Of a DNA stretch of 64,000 nucleotides, positions 10,529-18,034 are shown piece by piece. Under the pieces are notes generated by a model. That model was given only the letters and a program-made list of their open reading frames with translations. It was not told the DNA's origin and searched no databases. The DNA comes from Bordetella genomosp. 1 (GTDB taxonomy: Bacteria > Pseudomonadota > Gammaproteobacteria > Burkholderiales > Burkholderiaceae_B), in NCBI RefSeq assembly GCF_002261335.1, contig NZ_NEVL01000003.1:620001-684000 (forward strand), given 5' to 3'. The stretch's first letter is position 1. Each line of letters begins with the position of its first letter. The position numbers and the translations under genes were made by a program.

Positions 10529-11152
10529 ATGCACACGGTCCTGATCATCGACGACCACCCCGTCACCACCTTCGCCGTCCGGATGCTGCTCGAGCGCGAC
10601 GGCCTGGCCGTGGTGGGCGAGGCCGGCAACGGCATCGAAGGCGTGCGCATGGCGCGCCAGCTCTCCCCCGAGATCGCCATCGTAGACCTCGACCTGCCCC
10701 GGCTCGACGGGCTCGAGGTGGTGCTGCGGCTGGGCGGCCTGCCCTGTCCGCCCCGCACGCTGGTGCTCACGGCCCACGCGCCCGAGGTGTTCGCGCGCCG
10801 CAGCCTGGGCGCCGGCGCGGCCGGTTTCGTGTCCAAGCGCGACGGCCTGGCCGACGTGGTCAACGCGGTGCACGCGCTCATCAACGGCTACAGCTACTTC
10901 CCCGAAAGCATGATCGCGCGCACCCGTGGCGGCGCGCCCGAGTCCGACCTGGCGCTGCTCGCGCAGCTCTCCAACCGCGAGCTGGCCGTGCTCAAGCACC
11001 TCGCCGTGGGGCGCAGCAACAAGGAGATCGCCGACGCCATGTTCCTGAGCAACAAGACCATCAGCACCTACAAGACCCGCCTGTGCCGCAAGCTCGGCGC
11101 GCAGTCGCTGGTGGAACTGCTCGACTTCGTGCAGCGCACCCGGCTCGTCTGA
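10529..11152 (+). CDS. BvgA/RocA-like LuxR-family response regulator
   Basis: A 207-residue NarL/FixJ-type regulator, the length of BvgA. The receiver has the acidic pocket DDH (8-10), phosphoacceptor Asp53 (IVDLDLPRLDG) and Lys103. The C-terminal LuxR helix-turn-helix spans about 140-200 and includes LSNRELAVLKHLA and FLSNKTISTYKTRL. These stretches agree almost residue for residue with my memory of Bordetella BvgA, including FAVR, FARR, GAAGFV, GY-YFP and SLVEL. ATG 10529 is chosen because it begins directly with the receiver (MHTVLIIDDH); an upstream extension to 10382 would be Arg/Pro-rich and unlike the family. Its kinase is not in the window. It is followed after 5 bases by an Hpt gene. 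Confidence 0.88.
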   Translation: MHTVLIIDDHPVTTFAVRMLLERDGLAVVGEAGNGIEGVRMARQLSPEIAIVDLDLPRLDGLEVVLRLGGLPCPPRTLVLTAHAPEVFARRSLGAGAAGFVSKRDGLADVVNAVHALINGYSYFPESMIARTRGGAPESDLALLAQLSNRELAVLKHLAVGRSNKEIADAMFLSNKTISTYKTRLCRKLGAQSLVELLDFVQRTRLV

Positions 11153-11157
11153 CCAGC

Positions 11158-11514
11158 ATGCCCGCGCCCGCCTGCTTCGATCCCGACCAGATCCACGCCC
11201 TGAGCCAGGGCGATCCCGCCTTCGCGCGGCGGCTGGCCGCGGCGCTGGTGCAGACCAACGCCCAGGACCTGGCCGAGCTGCTGGCCGCGCATCGCGCCGG
11301 CCGCGCGCGCGTGGTGGCCGACCTGGCCCACCGCATCCTGGGCGGCAGCCACATCGTGGGCGCACAGGCGGTGGCCGAAAGCGCGCTCGCGCTCGAGACC
11401 CGCGCCGCCGCGCACGGCCTCGACGTCGATACCGCGCGCGGTGCCTGGCGCCTGGCCAGGCGCATCCGCGAGCTGGAGCGCGCGCTGGGGCGCTGGCTCG
11501 ACGCGCCGCGCTAG
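11158..11514 (+). CDS. Stand-alone Hpt phosphotransfer protein
   Basis: A 118-residue helical protein with a histidine phosphotransfer motif, LAHRILGGSHIVGA, in which His58 is the likely phosphorylated residue (compare AHxLKGSS in classical Hpt domains). In BvgS and RocS-type kinases this domain is the C-terminal part of the hybrid kinase; here it is a separate gene 5 bases behind the BvgA-like regulator. It would pass phosphate from a hybrid kinase elsewhere in the genome to the two receivers of this cluster. No gene for that kinase lies within this window next to it. The assignment rests on the motif, size and neighbourhood. Confidence 0.8.
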   Translation: MPAPACFDPDQIHALSQGDPAFARRLAAALVQTNAQDLAELLAAHRAGRARVVADLAHRILGGSHIVGAQAVAESALALETRAAAHGLDVDTARGAWRLARRIRELERALGRWLDAPR

Positions 11515-11529
11515 CGCCGCCCAACGAAA

Positions 11530-11558
11530 AACGGCCGGTGCGCCATGCACCAGCCGTT
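11530..11558. terminator. Terminator between Hpt and TerC genes
   Basis: A 12-base stem (AACGGCCGGTGC, one mismatch) with a 5-base loop between convergent genes. On the minus strand the stem is followed by TTTTCG, so it looks like an intrinsic terminator for the TerC gene and a weaker one for the plus-strand cluster. Confidence 0.6.
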
Positions 11559-11679
11559 GCGGGGACAACGAATCCTGCCGGACCCGTGGCACGAAGGCGC
11601 GGCGGGCGCGTCCTTCGACACCGGGCCGGCGCGCGCCGGGGGGCAATACCCCGCCGCGCGCCGGCCCTCGTTGCCGCGA

Positions 11680-12408
11680 TTACGCGCCTTCGCGAGCCGG
11701 CACGGCGGCCGCGCCACGCGCCAGCTTGCGGGCGGCGAAGAAGCGGCCCAAGCCCACCACCAGCAGCGCGCCCAGCACTTCGGCGCCGATCTTCACCATG
11801 CCCGGCACTTCGCCGAAACGGTTGGTGATGACCACGTCGGTGACCAGCATGCCGCCGGCGATCCAGCCCAGCAGCGCGGCGCCGATGGTGATGACCATCG
11901 GGAAGCGGTCGATCAGCTTGAGCACGATGGTGCTGCCCCAGATGATGATGGGCACGCTCACGACCAGGCCGAAGATCACCAGGCCCAGCTGATGGGCCTC
12001 GTCGGCGCCCTGCGCGGCGCCGGCGATGGCGATCACGTTGTCCAGGCTCATGACGAAGTCGGCCACGATGATGGTCTTCACGGCCGCCAGCACCGAGGTG
12101 CCGCCCTTGATGTTGCTGTGCGCATCACCCTCGGGGATCAGGAGCTTCACGCCGACCCACAGCAGCAGCAGCGCGCCCACGACCTTCAGGAACGGGATCG
12201 TCAGCAGCGTCAGCGCGAAGCCGATCAGCAGGACGCGCAGGCCGATGGCGCCGGCGGTACCCCACAGGATGCCCTTCATGCGCTGTTTGGGTTCGAGGTT
12301 GCGGCAGGCCAGCGCGATCACGACCGCGTTGTCGCCGCCCAGCAGGATGTCGATCAGGATGATCTGGAATACGGCCGCCCAACTGAGCGTTTGCAAAAAC
12401 TCAAGCAC
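11680..12408 (-). CDS. TerC family integral membrane protein
   Basis: A 242-residue TerC/YjbE-type protein with about seven membrane segments and the two conserved acidic motifs LGGDNAVV and MSLDNVIA. Family members are implicated in metal (often manganese) export, in some cases supplying metal to secreted enzymes. The start is GTG at 12408, supported by AGGAG six bases upstream. It lacks the CBS region found in the TerC protein at the left edge of the window. It is 91 bases downstream of the anti-sigma gene in the same orientation and could be part of that operon. Confidence 0.9.
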   Translation of the reverse strand: MLEFLQTLSWAAVFQIILIDILLGGDNAVVIALACRNLEPKQRMKGILWGTAGAIGLRVLLIGFALTLLTIPFLKVVGALLLLWVGVKLLIPEGDAHSNIKGGTSVLAAVKTIIVADFVMSLDNVIAIAGAAQGADEAHQLGLVIFGLVVSVPIIIWGSTIVLKLIDRFPMVITIGAALLGWIAGGMLVTDVVITNRFGEVPGMVKIGAEVLGALLVVGLGRFFAARKLARGAAAVPAREGA

Positions 12409-12499
12409 GTGGAAACTCCTGTGAACAGAAAAAAGGGAAACAGAGACCCGGCACGCCGGCGGCGCGCGTGTCGGCCCCGAGGGGCTGCGGGCGGGTTGG

Positions 12500-13291
12500 C
12501 TACATCGGCTGCACCAGCGCCAGCGAGAGCTGGCCGGCGACCTGCGCGAGATCGGTTTGTGGCTGATCGGTGGTCACGGCGTAGGCCCAGCGGCCTTGCT
12601 GCCAGTAGGCAACGCCGGCCACCCCGGCCTCGGTGACGCGCGAGACCACCGGCGCCTGGTCGGCCTCGCCGTCGGTCGCGCGTCCGGCGAAGATGGAGAG
12701 CACGCCGAGGCCGCCGGCCTCGAGCGCCACTTCCACCCCCGGGCCGCTGCGCGAGGGGAACACCTGCACGTCACGCACCCGCCAGTCGCGCGGCAGGGCC
12801 GGCAGGCGGATGCCCGTGGCACGCAGGATTTCGTCGGCGTCGAGATGGGTGACGCGCGGCTGCGACGCCATGCTGGCGCGCATCTGCGCCGTGCGGTGCG
12901 CGATCAGCGCGTCCTCGACGAAGGTGGGCACGTTCTGCGCCACGGCCATGCGCATGTCGGGGTGCCAGGCGCCGTAGGCCATGTGGCCGGCCCAGCCGAT
13001 CGCCAGCAGCACGGCCGCGACGGCGATGTAGCGCAGCCGCTCGACCCAGGCGAGCCGGTCGAGGCCCTGCTGCAGGTCGAGCGCGGTGCGCTCGCAGCGC
13101 ATCGGCGTGTCGGCCGGCGGCGGCAGCGTGCAGCGCAGCGCGTCGCGCACCTGCAGGTCTGCCATCACGCGCATGGCCTGCTCGGGATTGTGCGAAAGAA
13201 ACTCCTCCACCTCGATCCGGCGCAGCGGGTCGAGCTGATCGTCGACGTAGGCGTCGAGATCCAGATCGGTGATGGGCAAAGTCTCAGACAT
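12500..13291 (-). CDS. Transmembrane anti-sigma factor
   Basis: A 263-residue protein. Residues 1 to about 60 resemble the cytoplasmic anti-sigma domain of the RsiW/ZAS kind (LDAYVDDQLDPLRRIEVEEF) but without the HxxxCxxC zinc motif. One membrane segment lies at about 88-107 (YIAVAAVLLAIGWAG). The rest is probably periplasmic (about 110-263). It would hold the co-encoded ECF sigma factor until an envelope signal releases it. The gene overlaps the sigma gene by 8 bases, supporting a functional pair. The signal it senses cannot be told from sequence. Confidence 0.85.
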   Translation of the reverse strand: MSETLPITDLDLDAYVDDQLDPLRRIEVEEFLSHNPEQAMRVMADLQVRDALRCTLPPPADTPMRCERTALDLQQGLDRLAWVERLRYIAVAAVLLAIGWAGHMAYGAWHPDMRMAVAQNVPTFVEDALIAHRTAQMRASMASQPRVTHLDADEILRATGIRLPALPRDWRVRDVQVFPSRSGPGVEVALEAGGLGVLSIFAGRATDGEADQAPVVSRVTEAGVAGVAYWQQGRWAYAVTTDQPQTDLAQVAGQLSLALVQPM

Positions 13292-13826
13292 CCGTGCCTC
13301 CCACGACGCGCAGGCGCCGGCTCGTCTGGCCGGTGGCCTCGAATTCGCGCAATGCCGCCCGGGCCCGGCCCAGGCGCGACATCAGGGTGCCGACCGGCAC
13401 GTCCAGCACGCGCGCGGCCTCCTGATAGGACAGCCCTTCGAGCGTGACCAGGTGGAGCGCCTCGCGCTGATCCAGCGGCAGTTGTTCGAAGGCGCGCCGG
13501 ATCTGCTGCAGGCGCACGTGATGCTCCTGCGGCGCGGCCACCGAGCCGGCCTCGTCCTCGTCGCCGTTCCAGGCCTCGACGTGTTCGGCCGCGGTGCGGG
13601 CGCGCCGCCATTCGCTCACGAACACGTTGTGCAGGATCGACATCAGCCAGGCGCGCGGATTGCCGTTGCCCTCGGCGCGCCAGGTGTGGCGGCGCTCGTA
13701 GGCGCGCGCCAGCGACTCCTGCACCAGGTCGTCGGCGTCATGGATATTGCGCGTCAGCGTGCGCGCATAGGCCCGCAGGGCGGGCAACTGGGCGGACACG
13801 GAGAATTCGGTGGTGGGCGCGGTCAT
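13284..13826 (-). CDS. ECF sigma factor
   Basis: A 180-residue extracytoplasmic-function sigma-70 factor. Region 2 spans about 14-80 (DADDLVQESLARAYERR; NPRAWLMSILHNVFVSEWRR). Region 4 spans about 108-165 (LPLDQREALHLVTLEGLSYQEAARVL and GTLMSRLGRAR). It overlaps the downstream anti-sigma gene by 8 bases. ECF factors usually autoregulate, but I could not identify a convincing ECF-type promoter in the 250 bases shared with the divergent MFS gene; TAGAAT near 13880 on the minus strand is a possible sigma70 -10 element without a matching -35. The regulon is unknown; the divergent MFS exporter is a natural candidate. Confidence 0.9.
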   Translation of the reverse strand: MTAPTTEFSVSAQLPALRAYARTLTRNIHDADDLVQESLARAYERRHTWRAEGNGNPRAWLMSILHNVFVSEWRRARTAAEHVEAWNGDEDEAGSVAAPQEHHVRLQQIRRAFEQLPLDQREALHLVTLEGLSYQEAARVLDVPVGTLMSRLGRARAALREFEATGQTSRRLRVVGGTDV

Positions 13827-14020
13827 ATAGTCGTAGACGCCTGGGCAAAGGTTTTAATCCGCTTTCAAACGGCTTTCTTACAATTTTCTGAATTCTAGCT
13901 GAGTTCTTCCTGCCCGTGCTAGCAACTTGCGTCGAAGTTACGGCCTACGCGCACAATCTGTCGCCAAACAGCCCCTAATTCACAGTCAGAATTCAGACGA
14001 CGCCACGTTTCCGTGCCGGC

Positions 14021-14049
14021 TTGACAGGGTGCGCCGGGCGCGAGATGGT
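14021..14049 (+). promoter_or_regulatory. Possible promoter of the MFS gene
   Basis: TTGACA at 14021-14026 is a perfect -35 box. After 17 bases comes GATGGT, a poor -10. If used, transcription starts near 14056, which would exclude the ATG at 14045 and favour ATG 14081 as the start of the MFS protein. Confidence 0.35.
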
Positions 14050-14080
14050 TGATGGCGTCCCCCGTCGCTCCCCGGATTCC

Positions 14081-16000
14081 ATGCTGCAAGCACCCTCCTC
14101 CCCGACCGACCTGCCGCGCGACGCGGCGCCCGCCGACGCCGATCCGGACGAGGCCGCCAGCGCCCGGGCCGCCAGCGACGACGCGGCCAGCCCCGACCGC
14201 GCGGGCGTGCTGGGCCCGTTCCGCTATGCCGCGTTCCGGATGATCTGGATCGCCAACCTGTTCGCCAACTTCGGCGTGTGGGCGCAATCGGTGGCCTCGG
14301 CCTGGGTCGTGACCGATGCGCCCGACAGCAGTGCCGTGCTGGTGGCGATGATCCAGGTGGCCGCGGCGCTGCCGCTGGTGCTGCTCTCGATCATGACCGG
14401 GGTGCTGGCCGACAATTACGACCGGCGCAAGATCATGCTGGTGGGCATGAGCGTGGAGCTGCTCATCGGGCTCACCATCACGACCATGGCTTTCATGGGC
14501 CAGCTGCACCCGGTGACGCTGATCGTCGCCACGTTGATCGTGTCGATCGGCAGCGCGCTGGTCACGCCGGCCTGGCAGGCGGCGGTGGGCGAACAGGTGC
14601 CCAAGGCCTTCGTCGGCCGCGCCGTGCTGCTCAACAGCGTGAACTTCAACGTGGCGCGCGCGCTCGGCCCGGCGCTCGGCGGCGTGATGCTGGGTGCGCT
14701 CGGCGCGCCCTGGGTGTTCCTGTTCAACTGCGTCTGCTATGCCGCCCTGATCTGGGCCATCTGGCGCTGGCGCCGCGAGCTGCCGCGCCGCACGCTGCCG
14801 CCCGAGCGCATCCTGGAGGGCGTCAAGGCCGCGCTGCGCTTCACCGAGTACTCCACCGTGACCCGGCTGGTGATGCTGCGCTCCTTCGTGTTCGGCCTGT
14901 CGGCCAGCGCGCTGTGGGCCCTGCTGCCCCTGCTCGCGCACGGCCACCCCTCCGGCAGCGCCTCGCTCTACGGCTACATGCTCGGCGCGCTGGGGATCGG
15001 CGCCATCACGGGCAGCGTGCTGATCGGCCGCGTGCAGCGCCGGGTGGGCGTGAGCCGGTTGATCAGCGGCGCGGCGCTGCTGTTCGCGCTGTGCCTGATG
15101 CTGCTCGGCCTCACCGAGGCGCTGCCGCTGGTGTTCGTGGCGCTGCTGCTGTGCGGCGCCTGCTGGATCGCGGTGCTCGCCACCTACAACACCACCGTCC
15201 AGCTCCTGGTGCCGGACTGGGTCAAGGCGCGCGCGCTGGCGCTCTACCAGACCGCGATCTTCGGCGGCCTGGCGCTGGGCTCCTTCGCCTGGGGCCATTT
15301 CGCCGGCACCATGGGCGCGCGCGGCGCGATGGGCGCGGCCGGCGTGACGCTGCTCGTCACGGTGCTGCTGCTGTACCGCTCGCGCCTGCCGGACCACGTG
15401 GACAGCCGCAACCTCACCGCCTTTCCCGTGACGCGGCCGAACGCCCCCACCGACTTCGATCCGCGCCACGGCGCGGTGCTGCTCACCATCGAGTATCAGG
15501 TCGACCCGGAGCGCGTGAGCCCCTTCGTGGATGCGATGCGGCCGCTGCGCCTGATGCGCCTGCGCAATGGCGCCGACCAGTGGCAGCTGTTCCGCGACCT
15601 GGAGCAGCCGCGGCTGTGGCGCGAGGTGTTCGTGATCGGTTCGTGGATCCAGTACCTGCGCATGAACGACCGGATGACCCTGGCCGACCGGATGGTGCTC
15701 GACGCGGCGCAGGCCTTTCACACCGGCCCGCAGCCGCCGCAGGTGACGCACGGCGTCAGCTATCTCGCGCTGGCCGCCGCGCCGCACGCGGGCCTGCACG
15801 CCATGCCGATCCCGGCCGATGCCGAGGGCGGCAGCGCGCCCGCGCACAGCGGCAGCCCGCTGTCGGATGCGCCGCCCCCCGGCGCCCAGCCCATGACCGA
15901 CGCCACCCCGGCGTTCGCCGAGGCGCGGCCGGCGCCGCCCGCCGGCGCGGGTGCGCGCGATGAGGCGGACCCCGGCCCTGCGGCGGCCCCCGCCCGCTGA
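14081..16000 (+). CDS. MFS transporter of the MFS_3/EntS type with C-terminal extension
   Basis: A 639-residue protein if started at ATG 14081; ATG 14045 is an in-frame alternative. After a charged Ala/Asp-rich leader, twelve membrane segments run from about residue 45 to 435, with the MFS loop motif GVLADNYDRRKIM after the second segment. A soluble domain follows (about 460-560, VLLTIEYQVDPERVSPFVDAM), the part of PF05977 proteins that resembles antibiotic-biosynthesis monooxygenase-like folds. The last 70 or so residues are an Ala/Pro-rich low-complexity tail. Homologues include the enterobactin exporter EntS, so efflux of a siderophore or drug is plausible. It is divergent to the ECF sigma gene. 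Confidence 0.85.
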   Translation: MLQAPSSPTDLPRDAAPADADPDEAASARAASDDAASPDRAGVLGPFRYAAFRMIWIANLFANFGVWAQSVASAWVVTDAPDSSAVLVAMIQVAAALPLVLLSIMTGVLADNYDRRKIMLVGMSVELLIGLTITTMAFMGQLHPVTLIVATLIVSIGSALVTPAWQAAVGEQVPKAFVGRAVLLNSVNFNVARALGPALGGVMLGALGAPWVFLFNCVCYAALIWAIWRWRRELPRRTLPPERILEGVKAALRFTEYSTVTRLVMLRSFVFGLSASALWALLPLLAHGHPSGSASLYGYMLGALGIGAITGSVLIGRVQRRVGVSRLISGAALLFALCLMLLGLTEALPLVFVALLLCGACWIAVLATYNTTVQLLVPDWVKARALALYQTAIFGGLALGSFAWGHFAGTMGARGAMGAAGVTLLVTVLLLYRSRLPDHVDSRNLTAFPVTRPNAPTDFDPRHGAVLLTIEYQVDPERVSPFVDAMRPLRLMRLRNGADQWQLFRDLEQPRLWREVFVIGSWIQYLRMNDRMTLADRMVLDAAQAFHTGPQPPQVTHGVSYLALAAAPHAGLHAMPIPADAEGGSAPAHSGSPLSDAPPPGAQPMTDATPAFAEARPAPPAGAGARDEADPGPAAAPAR

Positions 16001-16017
16001 ACGCCGAATGCGCAGGT

Positions 16018-16045
16018 CGGGCCGCGCGCGGCCCGGCCCGCTTTT
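16018..16045 (+). terminator. Terminator after MFS gene
   Basis: An 18-base perfect palindrome made of CGGGCCGCG and its complement begins 18 bases after the stop. A few bases further on is CTTTTAT. It fits an intrinsic terminator of the MFS gene, though the T run is short and displaced. Confidence 0.5.
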
Positions 16046-16417
16046 ATAACGACCTGAAAGTCGTCAAAACGGCGGAGCGCACGCCGTACGCACGATGCGG
16101 CGTTCGTGCACCCATTACATCTCAAGCGACTATTGTCGAATATGTGAACATCGTGCATGATTCCGCAACTGGGTCGCTGCGTTTCGCGCACCCCGCCGGG
16201 CACGCTCGCCGCCCGGCCGATCACGTCAGCATGGCAAGTCAGTTTGGCCGGACCCGCTGCCCGAGCTTGGCGCAACGGTTTTGCATAAATCCGCTGGTTT
16301 TTATGTGAGCACCCCGATGGCCTGCACTTCCTTCTGCACTGTCTCTTGCGGCCACGCCCTGTGCGCCGTGCCCTTGCAAGCCCCGTCCTTCGATTCTTTC
16401 TGCTGTTTGCGTTAAGC

Positions 16418-16436
16418 GCCAGGCAAGGTGCCTGGC
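16418..16436 (+). other. Hairpin in the gadB leader
   Basis: Inverted repeat GCCAGGCA-AGG-TGCCTGGC, 8 base pairs with a 3-base loop, about 110 bases before the gadB start. It could influence translation or mRNA stability. Role unknown. Confidence 0.35.
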
Positions 16437-16545
16437 AGGCCGCGTGCGCGCGTCGATTCCGGCGCGGCACGCGCTTGGTGGCGGAGCCCTCGCGCAGCGG
16501 CGTGCGCTCCGTTTCGTCGCAAGCGTGTCCCCCGGAGAAGCGAGC

Positions 16546-17928
16546 ATGAGCAAGCAACCCGAAGTCCTGACCCCGTACGACCAATTCAATTTCTGCGTGC
16601 CCGAGAATGAATTCCCCAAGGAAGGCATGACCGCACGCGCCGCGCAGGCGCTGGTCCTGAGCGATGAGTGGACCGACACCAACCCCAACCTGAACATGTC
16701 GTCGTTCGTGACGACCTTCGCCGAACCGGAGGCGAAAGCGGTTGCGCACGCAAACATGTTCAAGAACTACATCGACCACGACATGTACCCGCAGCTGTTC
16801 GCGATGGAGCAGCGCATGGTGCGGTGGCTGCATCAGCTCTGGAACGGGCCCAGCGACGCCGAGCCCTACGGCACCGCCACGGTCGGCTCGTCCGAGGCGT
16901 GCATGCTGGCGGGGCTCGCGCACAAGTGGAACTGGCGCCAGGCGCGCGAGAAAGCGGGCAAGGACGGCTCCAAGCCCAACATGGTGACGGGCGGCAACGT
17001 GCAGATCGTGTGGAAGAAATTCCTGCGCTACTTCGACGTGGAGCCGCGCATCGTGCCGCTCAAGCCCGGCCAGTACACGCTCACCGCAGAGGACCTGGAC
17101 CAGTACGTCGACGAGAACACCATCGCGGTGGTCGCGATCGCCGGCCAGACCTTCACCGGCGAGGACGACGACATCCAGGGCATCCACGACTGGCTCGACG
17201 CCTATGAAAAGCGCACGGGCATCTCCGTGCCGATGCACATCGACGGCGCCTCCGGCGGCTTCGTCAACCCGTTCCTCTACCCCGACTACAAGTGGGACTT
17301 CCGCCTGCCGCGCGTGCAGTCGATCAACGCGTCCGGCCACAAGTACGGCCTCACGCCGCCGGGCCTGGGCTGGGTGATCTTCCGCGAGCGCAAGATCTTC
17401 AACGAAGACCTGGTGTTCTATGTGAACTACCTGGGCGGCGAGATGCCCACCGCGACGCTGAATTTCAGCCGCAACTCGTTCCAGGTGGCGGTGCAGTACT
17501 ACCAGTTCCTGCGGCTGGGGTTCGATGGCTTCAAGCGCGTGATGCAACGCACGCTCGAGAACGCGGTGGCGCTGCGGCAGAAGCTGGTCGACAGCGGTTA
17601 CTTCACCATCATGAACGACACCCAGCGCATTCCCGTGGTGGCCGTGACGCTGCACGACAAGTACAAGAAGTTCAACGAGTTCGACGTGTCCAACAAGGTG
17701 CGCGAGCGCGGCTGGGTCATCTCGGCCTACAGCATGCCGCCCGACGCCGAGGAGGTGCGCAGCCTGCGCGTGGTGGTGCGCCCGCACATCAACCACAACG
17801 TGGCGATGATGCTGGCCAACGACATCATCAAGGCATGCCAGTACCTGGAGCAGCACGGCGGCAGCGCGACGCCGCCCGAGCTGCACGGCCACCACGACGA
17901 GCTCAAGGTATCGCCGGCCAAGTGCTGA
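16546..17928 (+). CDS. gadB: Glutamate decarboxylase
   Basis: A 460-residue PLP enzyme that converts glutamate to GABA and CO2 with consumption of a proton. The PLP lysine is Lys266 in SINASGHKYGL, the same context as in E. coli GadB (466 residues). Other family hallmarks are FVTTFAEPEA, GTATVGSSEA and HIDGASGGFV. The N-terminal segment (MSKQPEVLTPYD) corresponds to the part that mediates acid-dependent membrane association in GadB. The start is supported by GGAGAAG upstream. It is followed after about 106 bases by an AspT-family antiporter, which probably exchanges glutamate for GABA, so the pair would serve acid resistance. Confidence 0.95.
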   Translation: MSKQPEVLTPYDQFNFCVPENEFPKEGMTARAAQALVLSDEWTDTNPNLNMSSFVTTFAEPEAKAVAHANMFKNYIDHDMYPQLFAMEQRMVRWLHQLWNGPSDAEPYGTATVGSSEACMLAGLAHKWNWRQAREKAGKDGSKPNMVTGGNVQIVWKKFLRYFDVEPRIVPLKPGQYTLTAEDLDQYVDENTIAVVAIAGQTFTGEDDDIQGIHDWLDAYEKRTGISVPMHIDGASGGFVNPFLYPDYKWDFRLPRVQSINASGHKYGLTPPGLGWVIFRERKIFNEDLVFYVNYLGGEMPTATLNFSRNSFQVAVQYYQFLRLGFDGFKRVMQRTLENAVALRQKLVDSGYFTIMNDTQRIPVVAVTLHDKYKKFNEFDVSNKVRERGWVISAYSMPPDAEEVRSLRVVVRPHINHNVAMMLANDIIKACQYLEQHGGSATPPELHGHHDELKVSPAKC

Positions 17929-18034
17929 GGGTTCCGGGCCGCGGCCGGCGGCGGCATCGCTGCCGCCGGCCGCATGGCTGCGCCGCCCCGGCGGCGGCGC
18001 AGCCGCGTCGCATCGCACCGAACAGGGAGCGTCC

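Larger units (their letters stand above)
16001..16545. other. Intergenic region upstream of gadB
   Basis: This 545-base stretch contains the MFS terminator at its left end. A moderately AT-richer block at about 16050-16320 probably holds the gadB promoter and acid-responsive sites; TTGTCG with CATGAT 17 bases later (near 16133-16161) is the best sigma70-like pair, but it is weak. A hairpin lies at 16418-16436 in the presumed leader. No coding frame here shows a recognisable product. Confidence 0.5.

Noticed and set aside
14021-14080. TTG or ATG 14045 as start of the MFS protein
   Set aside because: TTG 14021 is part of a perfect -35 hexamer; ATG 14045 lies within the presumed promoter. ATG 14081 is preferred, but not certain.
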